Shown piece after piece: positions 16,868 to 24,925 of a stretch of DNA of 64,000 bases. The DNA is from Acidobacterium sp. S8 (GTDB lineage: Bacteria; Acidobacteriota; Terriglobia; Terriglobales; Acidobacteriaceae). Location of the stretch: NCBI RefSeq assembly GCF_009765985.1, contig NZ_LMUM01000037.1:665507-729506 (forward strand). The letters are read 5' to 3'. Within the stretch, counting starts at the first letter, position 1. Every line of letters begins with the position of its first letter. The notes under the pieces are model-generated. The model was not told the origin of the DNA. It saw only the letters and a list, made by a program, of their open reading frames with translations, and searched no databases. The translations under genes and the position numbers were made by a program.

Positions 16868-17938
16868 ATGTTGAATACTCTGACAAACGACCAAAGCGTC
16901 TCAGAACGGCCGATTTCCACGCAAGGGCAGCCGAATCCACGACGGCCGAAGCGGGGCAGTTATACGCCTCAGGCGGAGACGCTCTCGCTGTTAGAAGTTT
17001 CGGGCAATGCGATCAACGGGCTTGGAGAAACAGTCGAGAGGCAGGCATCTCCGTTCTTTTGGCATCCACCAACGCAGCATCCGTATGAGGCGCTGCAGAA
17101 TGTCGCCCGTCGCAACTCGCGCAAGTGTCCAGGCTCAGCCGAGGTTTTCATGGCGGCTTACACGCATCCGGAACTAATCCCCGTTGCTGAAACACGAAAC
17201 CTTGCTCCAGCCGCGGAGCTCACTGCTCAAGCGACAGTCTTCGCGTTAGCGCACGAGGCAGGTGCGGTTGGCTTCGCGCCAATGGAACCACGATATGTTT
17301 TCGAGGGATACAAAATCGAGGAACCCTGGGTGATCGTACTCGCCCTTGCTCCCGATTATGAAAAGCTGAAAGAGGTTCCTTCAGACGAGACCAACGGTGT
17401 GGGCGTTTGTGCCATCGGTGAGCAATATGCGCGCGGCACTCGATCCTCATATGCCCTTGCAAATTGGATCCGATCGCAGGGCTACACCGCAAATGCCTAT
17501 CCGGGGCCGTCAGCGAGCGCCCTGCTTCTCATTCCGCCCGCTATTGACTCCGGTCTCGGGGAACTCGGCAAACATGGATCGCTGATCAACCGGCAATTCG
17601 GAGCTGGTCTGCGTCTGGCGGGCGTGACCACCGATATGCCGCTGGTCGCAACCTCACCTGATCGGTTCGGCGCAGACGAATTTTGCGCTACCTGCCAGGT
17701 GTGCACCCGAGCCTGCCCTCCGGCAGCCATCACCGAACAAAAGCAAATGGTGCGAGGCGTAGAACGATGGTATGTAAATTTCGATAAGTGTATCCCGTAC
17801 TTCGCCGAAGCAGCATCCTGCGGCATCTGCATCGCCGAGTGTCCTTGGACGCGACCGGATGCTCGACCGAAGCTGCTTGCGACGATGGCACGACGCCTGG
17901 ACTTGGCGGCCCAGATCTCGCAAAGTGCTGATTTGTGA
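16868..17938 (+). CDS. reductive dehalogenase-like protein, cytosolic type
   Basis: The 356-residue product has the C-terminal architecture of reductive dehalogenases. LGKHGSLINRQFGAGLRL and TTDMPLV match the corrinoid-binding core, followed by two 4Fe-4S sites: C273-x2-C276-x2-C279-x3-C283-P and C308-x9-C318-x2-C321-x3-C325-P-W. These enzymes use cobalamin and iron-sulfur clusters to remove halogen atoms. There is no Tat signal and no membrane-anchor gene beside it, unlike respiratory enzymes; it resembles aerobic catabolic types such as NpRdhA or BhbA but lacks their fused flavin-ferredoxin reductase. QueG (epoxyqueuosine reductase) is a related family, but the RdhA-type core motifs argue against it. 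A partner reductase must lie elsewhere. Confidence 0.82.
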   Translation: MLNTLTNDQSVSERPISTQGQPNPRRPKRGSYTPQAETLSLLEVSGNAINGLGETVERQASPFFWHPPTQHPYEALQNVARRNSRKCPGSAEVFMAAYTHPELIPVAETRNLAPAAELTAQATVFALAHEAGAVGFAPMEPRYVFEGYKIEEPWVIVLALAPDYEKLKEVPSDETNGVGVCAIGEQYARGTRSSYALANWIRSQGYTANAYPGPSASALLLIPPAIDSGLGELGKHGSLINRQFGAGLRLAGVTTDMPLVATSPDRFGADEFCATCQVCTRACPPAAITEQKQMVRGVERWYVNFDKCIPYFAEAASCGICIAECPWTRPDARPKLLATMARRLDLAAQISQSADL

Positions 17939-18203
17939 AGTCGCTGCGTAGGATTCTGATTCCACCTGGCTGTAACGTCGTATATCCAGACTAGTGCCTC
18001 TGTTCGGCCGTCGCCAAAGCACTCATCGAGTACGGGCTGGCCCTTTTCGAACGGTAAGTTTTTCTCTGCGGTAATTCCTTCGCCCGGCCTATTTCGCAGT
18101 GCCGGGCTCGGGCGTTGGAATTGACATAGGTACCATGCGCTGTATGCCACCGTTCGGTGACGAACGATGTTGTCGTTAAAACCTATGTTCTAGCGAACGA
18201 AGA

Positions 18204-19265
18204 TCAAGGAGCCTGCGACCCTTCAACCAGACCAGCCGTCCCTTGTACATGAACCTTCTCTTCCCCTAAATACAGTATTTGTTTGCCAGATAACAGGTGA
18301 TGTAATAGCTTGCCGGCTGACTCGTTAATAGCCAGTTTGGCTGCCTCCCACATCATCTTGTGCTGTGCTCTTTCCTCTGGGGTCTCCTCTCTGGTACTCA
18401 CGCCGCCATCCCCTCTGAGTTCAACGAGAGCGCCGAGGAAAACCTTCTCGTATGGCTCACCGCCATAGTTTGGATCAGAAAAAACACGGCCCAGGGAAAT
18501 CGCAGAACTTTGGTCCAAGTATTTTTGTCTAAGCGTCGCCACATCGTTTCGAAATTTTTCCAAAATCGCCGGGAAAGCAGACGGGGAAATGCTTATATCC
18601 ACAGAGGAGAGAAATAGATCGTCGGTTAGCTTCAAGAACTCAGCGATACGGTCCTCTGAATTCAGGATGTACGGAGGGTAATCAATCCAGGCACCATTTT
18701 CCCGAATCACCGCAACGCTGGTTTCCCCCCCCACGCCTTCATCCAACTTCTTGGAAAGGGAGACCAGATAGACCGCAAGCATAACCGCTTGCTGCATGGG
18801 GAGGTTGTCCCTGTACATGCGGATCAGTAGCGCGGAATTTATTGGGGTAGCGTAGCCGATAATGGCCATTGTCTTGACCGGATATAGACGACGCCCCTTG
18901 ATGCGGAAAATACAGAAATCCTCTGAAGTCGGTTTGGCTGCAATCAGGAATTCTGGCGTCCGCTCGTGCTTTTTCACTGCGAGCCACGGAAGGTCGTCTC
19001 TGTAAACCGTGTCGATTGCTTCTTTGAGAAGTGCAGCCAATTCCTTCGTCGTTGCGGGTTTTCTTTCCGCCGCTTTTTCGGTCACCTCTTGAACCATCGG
19101 CTCAACTAGGTCCGCAATTCCAGCGCCACCAATTGCCAAAGGAAAGGCGAGACCTTCGACTATCGAGAGTTTCTCGACATAGTTTTTTTGGTCTCCCCAA
19201 TTCTCCTCGGTGTCGGCAGAAATCACGATACCGCCAAGACACCGAAAGGCACTGATGTAAGTCAT
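18204..19265 (-). CDS. proteasome/HslV-like Ntn-hydrolase protein
   Basis: The 353-residue protein starts Met-Thr-Tyr-Ile and has the beta-subunit pattern of the proteasome fold: ISAFRCLGGIVISADTE, VEKLSIVEG, FPLAIGGAGIADLVEP. After removal of Met1 the nucleophile would be Thr1, with Asp at position 17 and Lys at 31, close to the Thr1-Asp17-Lys33 triad of proteasomal beta subunits. An AGGAG site in front of ATG 19265 supports this start. The C-terminal 170 residues extend well beyond HslV and are unassigned. Such stand-alone proteasome-like proteins are poorly characterised. It stands alone on this strand, next to genes of defence-like type. Activity is inferred from residue placement only. 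Confidence 0.6.
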   Translation of the reverse strand: MTYISAFRCLGGIVISADTEENWGDQKNYVEKLSIVEGLAFPLAIGGAGIADLVEPMVQEVTEKAAERKPATTKELAALLKEAIDTVYRDDLPWLAVKKHERTPEFLIAAKPTSEDFCIFRIKGRRLYPVKTMAIIGYATPINSALLIRMYRDNLPMQQAVMLAVYLVSLSKKLDEGVGGETSVAVIRENGAWIDYPPYILNSEDRIAEFLKLTDDLFLSSVDISISPSAFPAILEKFRNDVATLRQKYLDQSSAISLGRVFSDPNYGGEPYEKVFLGALVELRGDGGVSTREETPEERAQHKMMWEAAKLAINESAGKLLHHLLSGKQILYLGEEKVHVQGTAGLVEGSQAP

Positions 19266-19374
19266 TTGGCAATCTCCTGAGCCACTCCCATCTCTGCCGC
19301 TATCGGTTTAGAATGGATGATCTCTAAACAAGTTTTTCTTACTGCATCGAGTATGAGGCCTGATAATTGGTCGC

Positions 19375-20112
19375 ATGCCCGAGGATATACCCGAGGACGA
19401 GGGTGAGGCTGCATCGAGCCCCTCCAAATTCGATGTCGAACGCCTGGCCAAGGTCCTGTCGCTCGTCGCGATCCCTATCGTCGTCGCTGTGCTCGGATGG
19501 ATGATTCAGAATCGACTCGGCGGCGAGAACATCAAGCTGGAGTATGTGAAATTAGCGGTCTCAATACTGCAGAAGCCATCATCACCCGATGACCCCTCAG
19601 GGCTGCGAGATTGGGCCACGGACATACTGAACCAGAACTCCCCTGTCAAATTCAATGAGAAGACCATCAGTCAGCTGAAGAGCGGGGAAATCAATCTGAG
19701 CACCCTAAAGGGGCTGATCGCAGCGACCAATAATGGCTCAAGCGTCACAGTCTCTCCTGACGGGAAATCGGTCGCCGTGGCTACAACACGTAATACGGTG
19801 GAGATTTGGGATCTGGCAACGGGACGTCAGGTATTTTCTCTGAGGAGCAACACAAACCTTGTTACATCGCTTGCGTATTCCCCTGATGGCCGCTCCCTTT
19901 ATGCCGGCAGCCAAGACGACACAGTTAGAGAATGGGACGTTGCAACCGGACGTGAGCTACGTATGCTGGACCTGAATGCGCCAGTCCTTGCGCTCGCCGT
20001 ATCCAACGACCAGAAAACCTTAGTCGTTAGAACTGCCGATTCTCACCTTCGGGTGTACTCCACGTCGAACTTCCAGCTTCTGACCGACATTAAGCTCGAA
20101 TCCGTGAAGTAG
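19375..20112 (+). CDS. membrane-anchored WD40-repeat protein
   Basis: The 245-residue protein has an acidic N-terminus (MPEDIPEDEGE), one membrane segment at about residues 29-48 (LSLVAIPIVVAVLGWMI), and a cytoplasmic or periplasmic region with about three WD40-type blades (VTVSPDGKSVAVATT, VEIWDLATGRQ, LAYSPDGRSLYAGSQDDTV, REWDVATGREL). Three blades are too few for a closed propeller, so the protein may be truncated or may oligomerise. It diverges from the Ntn-hydrolase gene with about 110 bases between the starts, and its function is unknown. In bacteria WD40 proteins often serve as scaffolds in signalling or conflict systems. Confidence 0.75.
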   Translation: MPEDIPEDEGEAASSPSKFDVERLAKVLSLVAIPIVVAVLGWMIQNRLGGENIKLEYVKLAVSILQKPSSPDDPSGLRDWATDILNQNSPVKFNEKTISQLKSGEINLSTLKGLIAATNNGSSVTVSPDGKSVAVATTRNTVEIWDLATGRQVFSLRSNTNLVTSLAYSPDGRSLYAGSQDDTVREWDVATGRELRMLDLNAPVLALAVSNDQKTLVVRTADSHLRVYSTSNFQLLTDIKLESVK

Positions 20113-20194
20113 GAATCTACGGACATTCCTCAGCTGCTTCTAGGGCGGCCCCGACGAATACAATGGATCGATCACGAAATATTCACAGACGATC

Positions 20195-20842
20195 ATGCCT
20201 GGAGCACCCAGAAAGTCCGTCCAGAAAAAGGCTCAACCGCGCGCGCCCAAATCCACGTTGCCGCTTGAAGGTGCCGACCGTTTCACCATCATGCTTGAGG
20301 AGTCAGAGAAATTCTGCGAAGACGTCGGCCTGCACAAAGACTTAATCCGCGAGATCATCAAGACCGATAGCGATTGGGCCTTCATTCTCAAAATAGACGC
20401 GCTGCTTGAAAGCGCCGCGAAATACATCGTCAGAACAGGACTGCGGATCAAGCTCCTCAATAGGGTTATGCAGAATGAAACGCTCGATGAGTTCGTTGAC
20501 TCGCTGCCGATCAATGGGAGAACCGGCATCCTGAAATTGCTGGATGCAGCATGTCTCCCTCCCGAGGAACTGGTTTTTGTCGAGACGATTCGGAAGGTAC
20601 GGAACATCTATGCCCATGACATCAGATTCGCGGATGTGCGCCTGATAGACCTAGTGAAACAACGGAACGATAAGGCTCAACTGATCAAATACCTAAGCGG
20701 GATTGAGAACTACGTTGAAGCCGACCTTATCGCATGGTATGAACGCGACCCTCGCTTCTTGAGATTCTGCGTGATCGACTCAACAATGCGATTTCTGTTT
20801 TACAGCTACCACATGGCCGTCAAGTTCCCGACCAGGCGATAG
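20195..20842 (+). CDS. HEPN-like helical protein with an Rx4H motif
   Basis: This 215-residue soluble protein is almost all helical. It carries R136-N-I-Y-A-H141 (ETIRKVRNIYAHDIRF), the Rx4-6H signature of HEPN RNases, preceded by the helix bundle LLESAAKYIVRTGLRIKL. The first 25 residues are basic and probably disordered. No nucleotidyltransferase partner lies next to it; the WD40 gene is 82 bases upstream on the same strand. Standalone HEPN proteins of this kind occur in abortive-infection and toxin contexts, and related non-catalytic versions are known. The motif is the only functional clue, so toxin activity is possible but unproven. Confidence 0.6.
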   Translation: MPGAPRKSVQKKAQPRAPKSTLPLEGADRFTIMLEESEKFCEDVGLHKDLIREIIKTDSDWAFILKIDALLESAAKYIVRTGLRIKLLNRVMQNETLDEFVDSLPINGRTGILKLLDAACLPPEELVFVETIRKVRNIYAHDIRFADVRLIDLVKQRNDKAQLIKYLSGIENYVEADLIAWYERDPRFLRFCVIDSTMRFLFYSYHMAVKFPTRR

Positions 20843-20942
20843 CGGAGGCTTTCAACCTTTCTACAGCTAACCATCCATTTTGCCGTCAGACTACTTTACG
20901 CATTCGCCCAAAGACTTACGCCACATTGCGCTCAAAACGGCA

Positions 20943-21662
20943 CTAGAACCCGCTAGTGAGTTCGAACCGCATCATCGCGTGGTAGTTGTAAAGCATCTCG
21001 GACATGGCTTCTAGGGCAGCCATATATTCCTTGTCTGGTTCACTACCTTTCTCGTTCATATACGCTCTGACGAATTCACCATCCGCATTTTCGATTACGA
21101 GCGCCATGATCTTCCTATCTTCATGGCTGTTCTCGGGAAATAGTTCTTCCGGAGTGGCAGCTTTGAAGGGGGACTTCGATCGATCTTCCTCGGCATCACT
21201 GATGGAAGGGTATCGGGAGTAAGTGCTGCGCGGATCGACAGAATCGATCACCTTTACCCATTCGTCCGCACCATCAACGATGGTCCAGTCGGCCTTGTAT
21301 TTGGTCATGTCCTTCAATTCATTCAGCCGAGGATTAATAAGAGACTTCCAATGCTCATACAAAATCCCGATGCTATGAACCCGATGAATAGCCTTCCAAT
21401 CTCCTCCGTCGATGATCATGGGTGATCCATCGTGAGGATGCGTGCCATAAGGCAGACGAAGCTTTCGATGGAGAATGATGATTTCCGATTTCAGGAACAA
21501 TTCAACTGAATGCCGAAACAGGAAACTTTGGGGCAGGTGCGCGAAGAACGCCGGGTCAGGGTTGGCCGTTCGGAGGGTTTTTGCTGCCTCGCGGAACGAT
21601 TCAGCAATCGCGCCAAACCCTGAATCGTAGTGTGTGTCCAGCGGCATCAAGATGTAGTTCAC
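20943..21662 (-). CDS. HEPN-related hypothetical protein
   Basis: The 239-residue protein contains the segment FLFRHSVELFLKSEIIILHR (about residues 48-67), a pattern found in HEPN-fold proteins at the helix that packs the dimer. It ends with a helix carrying LYNYHAMMRFEL. A clear Rx4-6H catalytic motif is not visible, so it may be a non-catalytic member. It lies 15 bases downstream of the nuclease-like gene at 21678-22682 and is surely cotranscribed with it. A pair of a PD-(D/E)XK nuclease and a HEPN-like protein suggests a defence unit, with this protein as regulator or second effector (inference). Confidence 0.55.
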   Translation of the reverse strand: MNYILMPLDTHYDSGFGAIAESFREAAKTLRTANPDPAFFAHLPQSFLFRHSVELFLKSEIIILHRKLRLPYGTHPHDGSPMIIDGGDWKAIHRVHSIGILYEHWKSLINPRLNELKDMTKYKADWTIVDGADEWVKVIDSVDPRSTYSRYPSISDAEEDRSKSPFKAATPEELFPENSHEDRKIMALVIENADGEFVRAYMNEKGSEPDKEYMAALEAMSEMLYNYHAMMRFELTSGF

Positions 21663-21677
21663 GGCGATCTGCCCCTT

Positions 21678-22682
21678 TCAGAACGGGATGTCATCATCAG
21701 TGATCGACGTGGGATTATCGTCCTCGATGCGCAAGTCCAGAAGAATACGCGCCGACTGATCGAGGAATTCATCCCGGTCCATGAAGATGATGTGGCGGCG
21801 CTGGCCGGCATCAAGGTTCTCCACAAGGAATGTCCGCGCACCCCGCGTAATCTCACCCGCTGAAATCAGAAACAGATGGTCGAGCAAAACCTTGCGATTG
21901 GCTTCCGGATCAAAGATAGGGTGGTCGATGGCCATGCGTGCCTGTGTGAGGACGGTGGCCAAATTATGGCTCCCACCTGTGCCGCTGGAATCGATTTTGT
22001 CCTTTTTGACCTGAGCGCAGAAGTAGAGCCAATGGCTCGTCGGCAGCTGGAACTTCATCCACAGGTCTTTACCGAATTCCAGAGCCTTTTCCTTATGGCC
22101 CGTTGGGCTGACGCGGCGGAAGCCGAGCCGTTGAAATAGAGGAACGAGGACTTTCTCGATGAAATCGTCCTCGCTAGCAGTGTCGAGGAACGTAGCAAGT
22201 TTCTGTCGTTGGGCGTGTTCCTCAGCCGACAAGGGTCGCGTCTGTTGGGAGAATGACTCGGTGCTAACGCCGGTTCCTGTGCTGCGCAAATAGCACCGAC
22301 CGTTGTCATCGAGATAGGCGACAATCCCATAACGCCGTACAAGCTTATTGAAGCTTTCGAGTGCGAGGGTTATGTCGGCCAGATGTTGGGGTCCGGTACT
22401 GCTCTTATTGTTATAGGCGTCGAAATCTTCAGAATCGAAGAGTTCAGAGATGACGCGACAAAGATCATCTGAGGGAAGATCAGCAGATTGGGTTGCGCCA
22501 GTGTTTAGCTCTTTGAGGCGGTCGGCAGCCCAAATAGGCCTTGTTGTGCTGTCATGTTTGAAAGGGAGACCGCAACGGGCGAAAAACTGCGTGATGTAGT
22601 AGCTGCTGCGGTACGGGAAATGCGTGGCATCCCCGACTACCATCTTTGCGAGTTCTTCGAGCGTCCGTTCGGAGAGTTTCAA
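21678..22682 (-). CDS. PD-(D/E)XK nuclease-like protein with AbiJ-like N-terminus
   Basis: The 334-residue protein has two parts. The N-terminal 130 residues (LSERTLEELAKMVVGD, FPYRSSYYITQFFARCGL) resemble the N-terminal domain of AbiJ-type abortive-infection proteins. The C-terminal part (about 175-300) has restriction-endonuclease core residues: LEFGKD with D206, then Q224-V-K226 in FCAQVKK, followed by helices and strands (KVLLDHLFLISAGEI). This fits the Mrr-like D-(x)n-QxK active site. It is first in a two-gene operon with the HEPN-related protein. Substrate and trigger are unknown; an invader DNA nuclease is the simplest guess. Confidence 0.65.
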   Translation of the reverse strand: MKLSERTLEELAKMVVGDATHFPYRSSYYITQFFARCGLPFKHDSTTRPIWAADRLKELNTGATQSADLPSDDLCRVISELFDSEDFDAYNNKSSTGPQHLADITLALESFNKLVRRYGIVAYLDDNGRCYLRSTGTGVSTESFSQQTRPLSAEEHAQRQKLATFLDTASEDDFIEKVLVPLFQRLGFRRVSPTGHKEKALEFGKDLWMKFQLPTSHWLYFCAQVKKDKIDSSGTGGSHNLATVLTQARMAIDHPIFDPEANRKVLLDHLFLISAGEITRGARTFLVENLDAGQRRHIIFMDRDEFLDQSARILLDLRIEDDNPTSITDDDIPF

Positions 22683-22853
22683 TCGTGAGAGGCGGCCCGA
22701 AATATCGGTAATTGCCCCGCCGCCATTCTACGTTAGCGGGCTATGCGTTCTATCCGGGACGGGTGGATCGCCACAATCCTCGCACATAATTCCTTAGCGT
22801 ACGATTTTTGACGTTTGGTGCAGCAACCCCTAATCGGCGCTCGATCTGCCAAC

Positions 22854-23363
22854 TCAATCAATGTGATTTTTGCTGACTGGGAGATCCGCGCCCGGTCTAT
22901 ATCGGGTCAGGAAATCACGCCAAAATCTAACAACAACTTCAAGCAGATCCAAGGCGGGAACGTATCTTAGTTCCGCGGCTTCCTCGCCGAAATCGAGAAG
23001 CAGATACCCACTCCCGTAAGGTCCAACGCCATACGGCCCAGCGCCATATCCTTGTATCTTCTGGGTATCGAATCCTTGGTTTCGGATGAAATGTTTTGAG
23101 CCGTTGGCCAAAGCCTGGATGAAGGTAAACCAAGGACACGCTCTATCTACCCACGCTACGAAGGATTCCTTGTCGCGGATGTTCAGTGCTTTCCACGTTA
23201 GATAGTCCGAGCCGAGCCAGTCGCCCCATACCCACTCATGGAGGTGGTAAGCGGTAATAGCACAATGAATAGCACGTCGCGACGATTGCTGATCCTCGAA
23301 GAACTCATCGAAATCCTGTACTAGCATCGCGTAGAAATCGTGGGCGTTGGAAATATCAAACAT
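22854..23363 (-). CDS. hypothetical protein, possible HEPN-like fold
   Basis: I do not recognise a named family. The 169-residue protein begins MFDISNAHDFYAMLVQDFDE, has a helix SRRAIHCAITAYHLHEWVWG, and contains ALANGSKHFIR near residue 90, a pattern reminiscent of the second HEPN helix. A Gly/Tyr/Pro-rich loop (GYGAGPYGVGPYGSGYL) interrupts the C-terminal half. It starts at ATG 23363 and lies 44 bases downstream of the zinc/HNH-like gene, so the two may be one operon. It belongs to the same run of unusual genes as the nuclease and HEPN-like proteins; nothing more can be said of its role. Confidence 0.55.
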   Translation of the reverse strand: MFDISNAHDFYAMLVQDFDEFFEDQQSSRRAIHCAITAYHLHEWVWGDWLGSDYLTWKALNIRDKESFVAWVDRACPWFTFIQALANGSKHFIRNQGFDTQKIQGYGAGPYGVGPYGSGYLLLDFGEEAAELRYVPALDLLEVVVRFWRDFLTRYRPGADLPVSKNHID

Positions 23364-23407
23364 GATTTATAGTCTCTTCTACTCAATGGTCCTGTGACGA
23401 ACCAACT

Positions 23408-24232
23408 CTAGTCGCCCAGCTTTACGCTCATTCCACGCGCTTCTATTTCTGCCGTTGTGTTGAGGAGCTTCTCCGTCTTATAAGCAGCAGCCGAATGTTT
23501 AGCCATGAATCCCCGCATGTCCTTCGCAAGCGGAACGAGCAATATCGGGTATATAGGATTGACATTGATGCAGTATTTCGCACTAGACGACTCCCGCACG
23601 CCATCGCCGATGTATATCTGCATTTGCATACCGGGGACATAGAAAAAGTAGTTCATGAAGTCCTGATTGTCGCCGGGGAATGGGTCAATCATCGCGGGGT
23701 AGTGTATCGGCCCTGATTCCACCGCCACCGCTAGTGCAACATGGTTTGGCAGTAGAGCTTCGCCGCGCAGGAAGAGCCGTAACGCTTCGCTATCTTCACC
23801 GAGATCTATCCGGTGACAATCGCTGCCACTCCCGAATGAGTGAACTGAAGCCTTCCAGAAAATGCCAATGCCGAAGTGGACTAGCTTAGGCACATCGATC
23901 TCAGGATTGTCCGCCGCGGCATATACCGACATTGATTCCGTCACCTGTATCGGCTTCTTCTTTAACAAGCGCTGATAGAGTGGAAACTGTCCACCGAACC
24001 GGGAGAGCAGCGGCACAGTAATCCGTTCGCCATTTTTACTGAGATTACCTTCGCAGGCTTCGCAGAGCAGATACGCCTTCGTCTGTTTGACCGTAGGCCG
24101 CATCACCTTCGTATTGACGGCAACCTGTTCGAACTCATCCGTCCGACAAAGCGGATATATCTTCTTGGACAAGAGATGGCTCATACAGAGTTTTTTCTCT
24201 TCCCGACACATAGAGCATATTCCGACTGGCAT
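23408..24232 (-). CDS. hypothetical protein with zinc-binding HNH-like N-terminus
   Basis: The 274-residue protein has four Cys and a His arranged as in treble-clef or HNH-type domains: C6-x2-C9 (ICSMC), H19 in CMSHLLSKKIY, and C57-x2-C60 (LLCEACEGN) before NLSKNGE. The rest is mixed alpha/beta without a motif I know. The Ser-His pair plus Asn after the second CxxC would suit a degenerate HNH nuclease, but catalytic residues are uncertain. It is followed at 44 bases by the 169-residue hypothetical gene. Its neighbours (nuclease-like, HEPN-like, proteasome-like) make a defence role plausible only by association. Confidence 0.55.
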   Translation of the reverse strand: MPVGICSMCREEKKLCMSHLLSKKIYPLCRTDEFEQVAVNTKVMRPTVKQTKAYLLCEACEGNLSKNGERITVPLLSRFGGQFPLYQRLLKKKPIQVTESMSVYAAADNPEIDVPKLVHFGIGIFWKASVHSFGSGSDCHRIDLGEDSEALRLFLRGEALLPNHVALAVAVESGPIHYPAMIDPFPGDNQDFMNYFFYVPGMQMQIYIGDGVRESSSAKYCINVNPIYPILLVPLAKDMRGFMAKHSAAAYKTEKLLNTTAEIEARGMSVKLGD

Positions 24233-24484
24233 CTAGCCTCTCTTTGCCTTTGAGTGTTGGCCGATTAATTGTACGATTTAGATAAGCCCTCGCCACTATA
24301 TAAACGCTGATACCCAACACAGTCTGTCGCCCCGACCACAGCACGCGAGCTGCGCTTTGGAGTTCAACCATGAGCACTGGAAAGGATGCCGAAACGTCGA
24401 TGCGTTCCGGGAGAATGTATTTAGGTACGTCGTACCGATACTGAACAAGCGGGACAGCGATCTACCGTACGGCAGCTACCGATC

Positions 24485-24925
24485 ATGAACGGACCTGATG
24501 CAAATTGGAGACAGCAATACCGCGAGAACCGGTATCTCGAATTTGCGACTCGTGAAGACATTGAAAAGCGCCTTGCAGACGTCGCACGCAACGCATTTAC
24601 CCTCGATCGCAATGGAAGATATGAAGTGGTGGCCGGTCCCGAAGTGTGGCACGAGATGGTCGCCCATATTATGGAAGAATCGACGCTTCGCAATATCCAG
24701 TTTCGCAATCCTACCCTTCCCCGGTATCGGCACGCGGTACAGGCAGCCGAGCTTTGGGACACCGTTGGACCGCGAGACAGGGGATACTTTCTCAAATTCG
24801 GCAAGGCAAAATACATGGCCGCACTGCATGAGAAAGGGCAGTTTCGGATCGCCACTCCCGACACGTACATTGATCCCGCTCTCAATCCAGAGATAGGAGA
24901 CAATGAGCGTGAGTTCACTCAGGAA
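24485..24925 (+). pseudogene. truncated hypothetical protein (N-terminal part)
   Basis: The first 145 residues (MNGPDANWRQQYRENRYLEF to NPEIGDNEREFT) look like genuine protein, with regular helices and sensible codon use. After about 24925 the frame continues as a shadow of the convergent UroD-like gene and becomes Arg/Ser-rich. I take this as the N-terminal part of a longer gene cut off where the UroD/LanC segment was inserted. I do not know its family; the segment KYMAALHEKGQFRIATPDTY suggests a domain seen in uncharacterised bacterial proteins. No ribosome site precedes ATG 24485. Confidence 0.5.

Noticed and set aside
17497..18150. A 217-codon minus-strand frame overlapping the reductive dehalogenase end
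   Set aside because: Mostly antisense to the cluster-binding region; the extension into the intergenic part has no motif.
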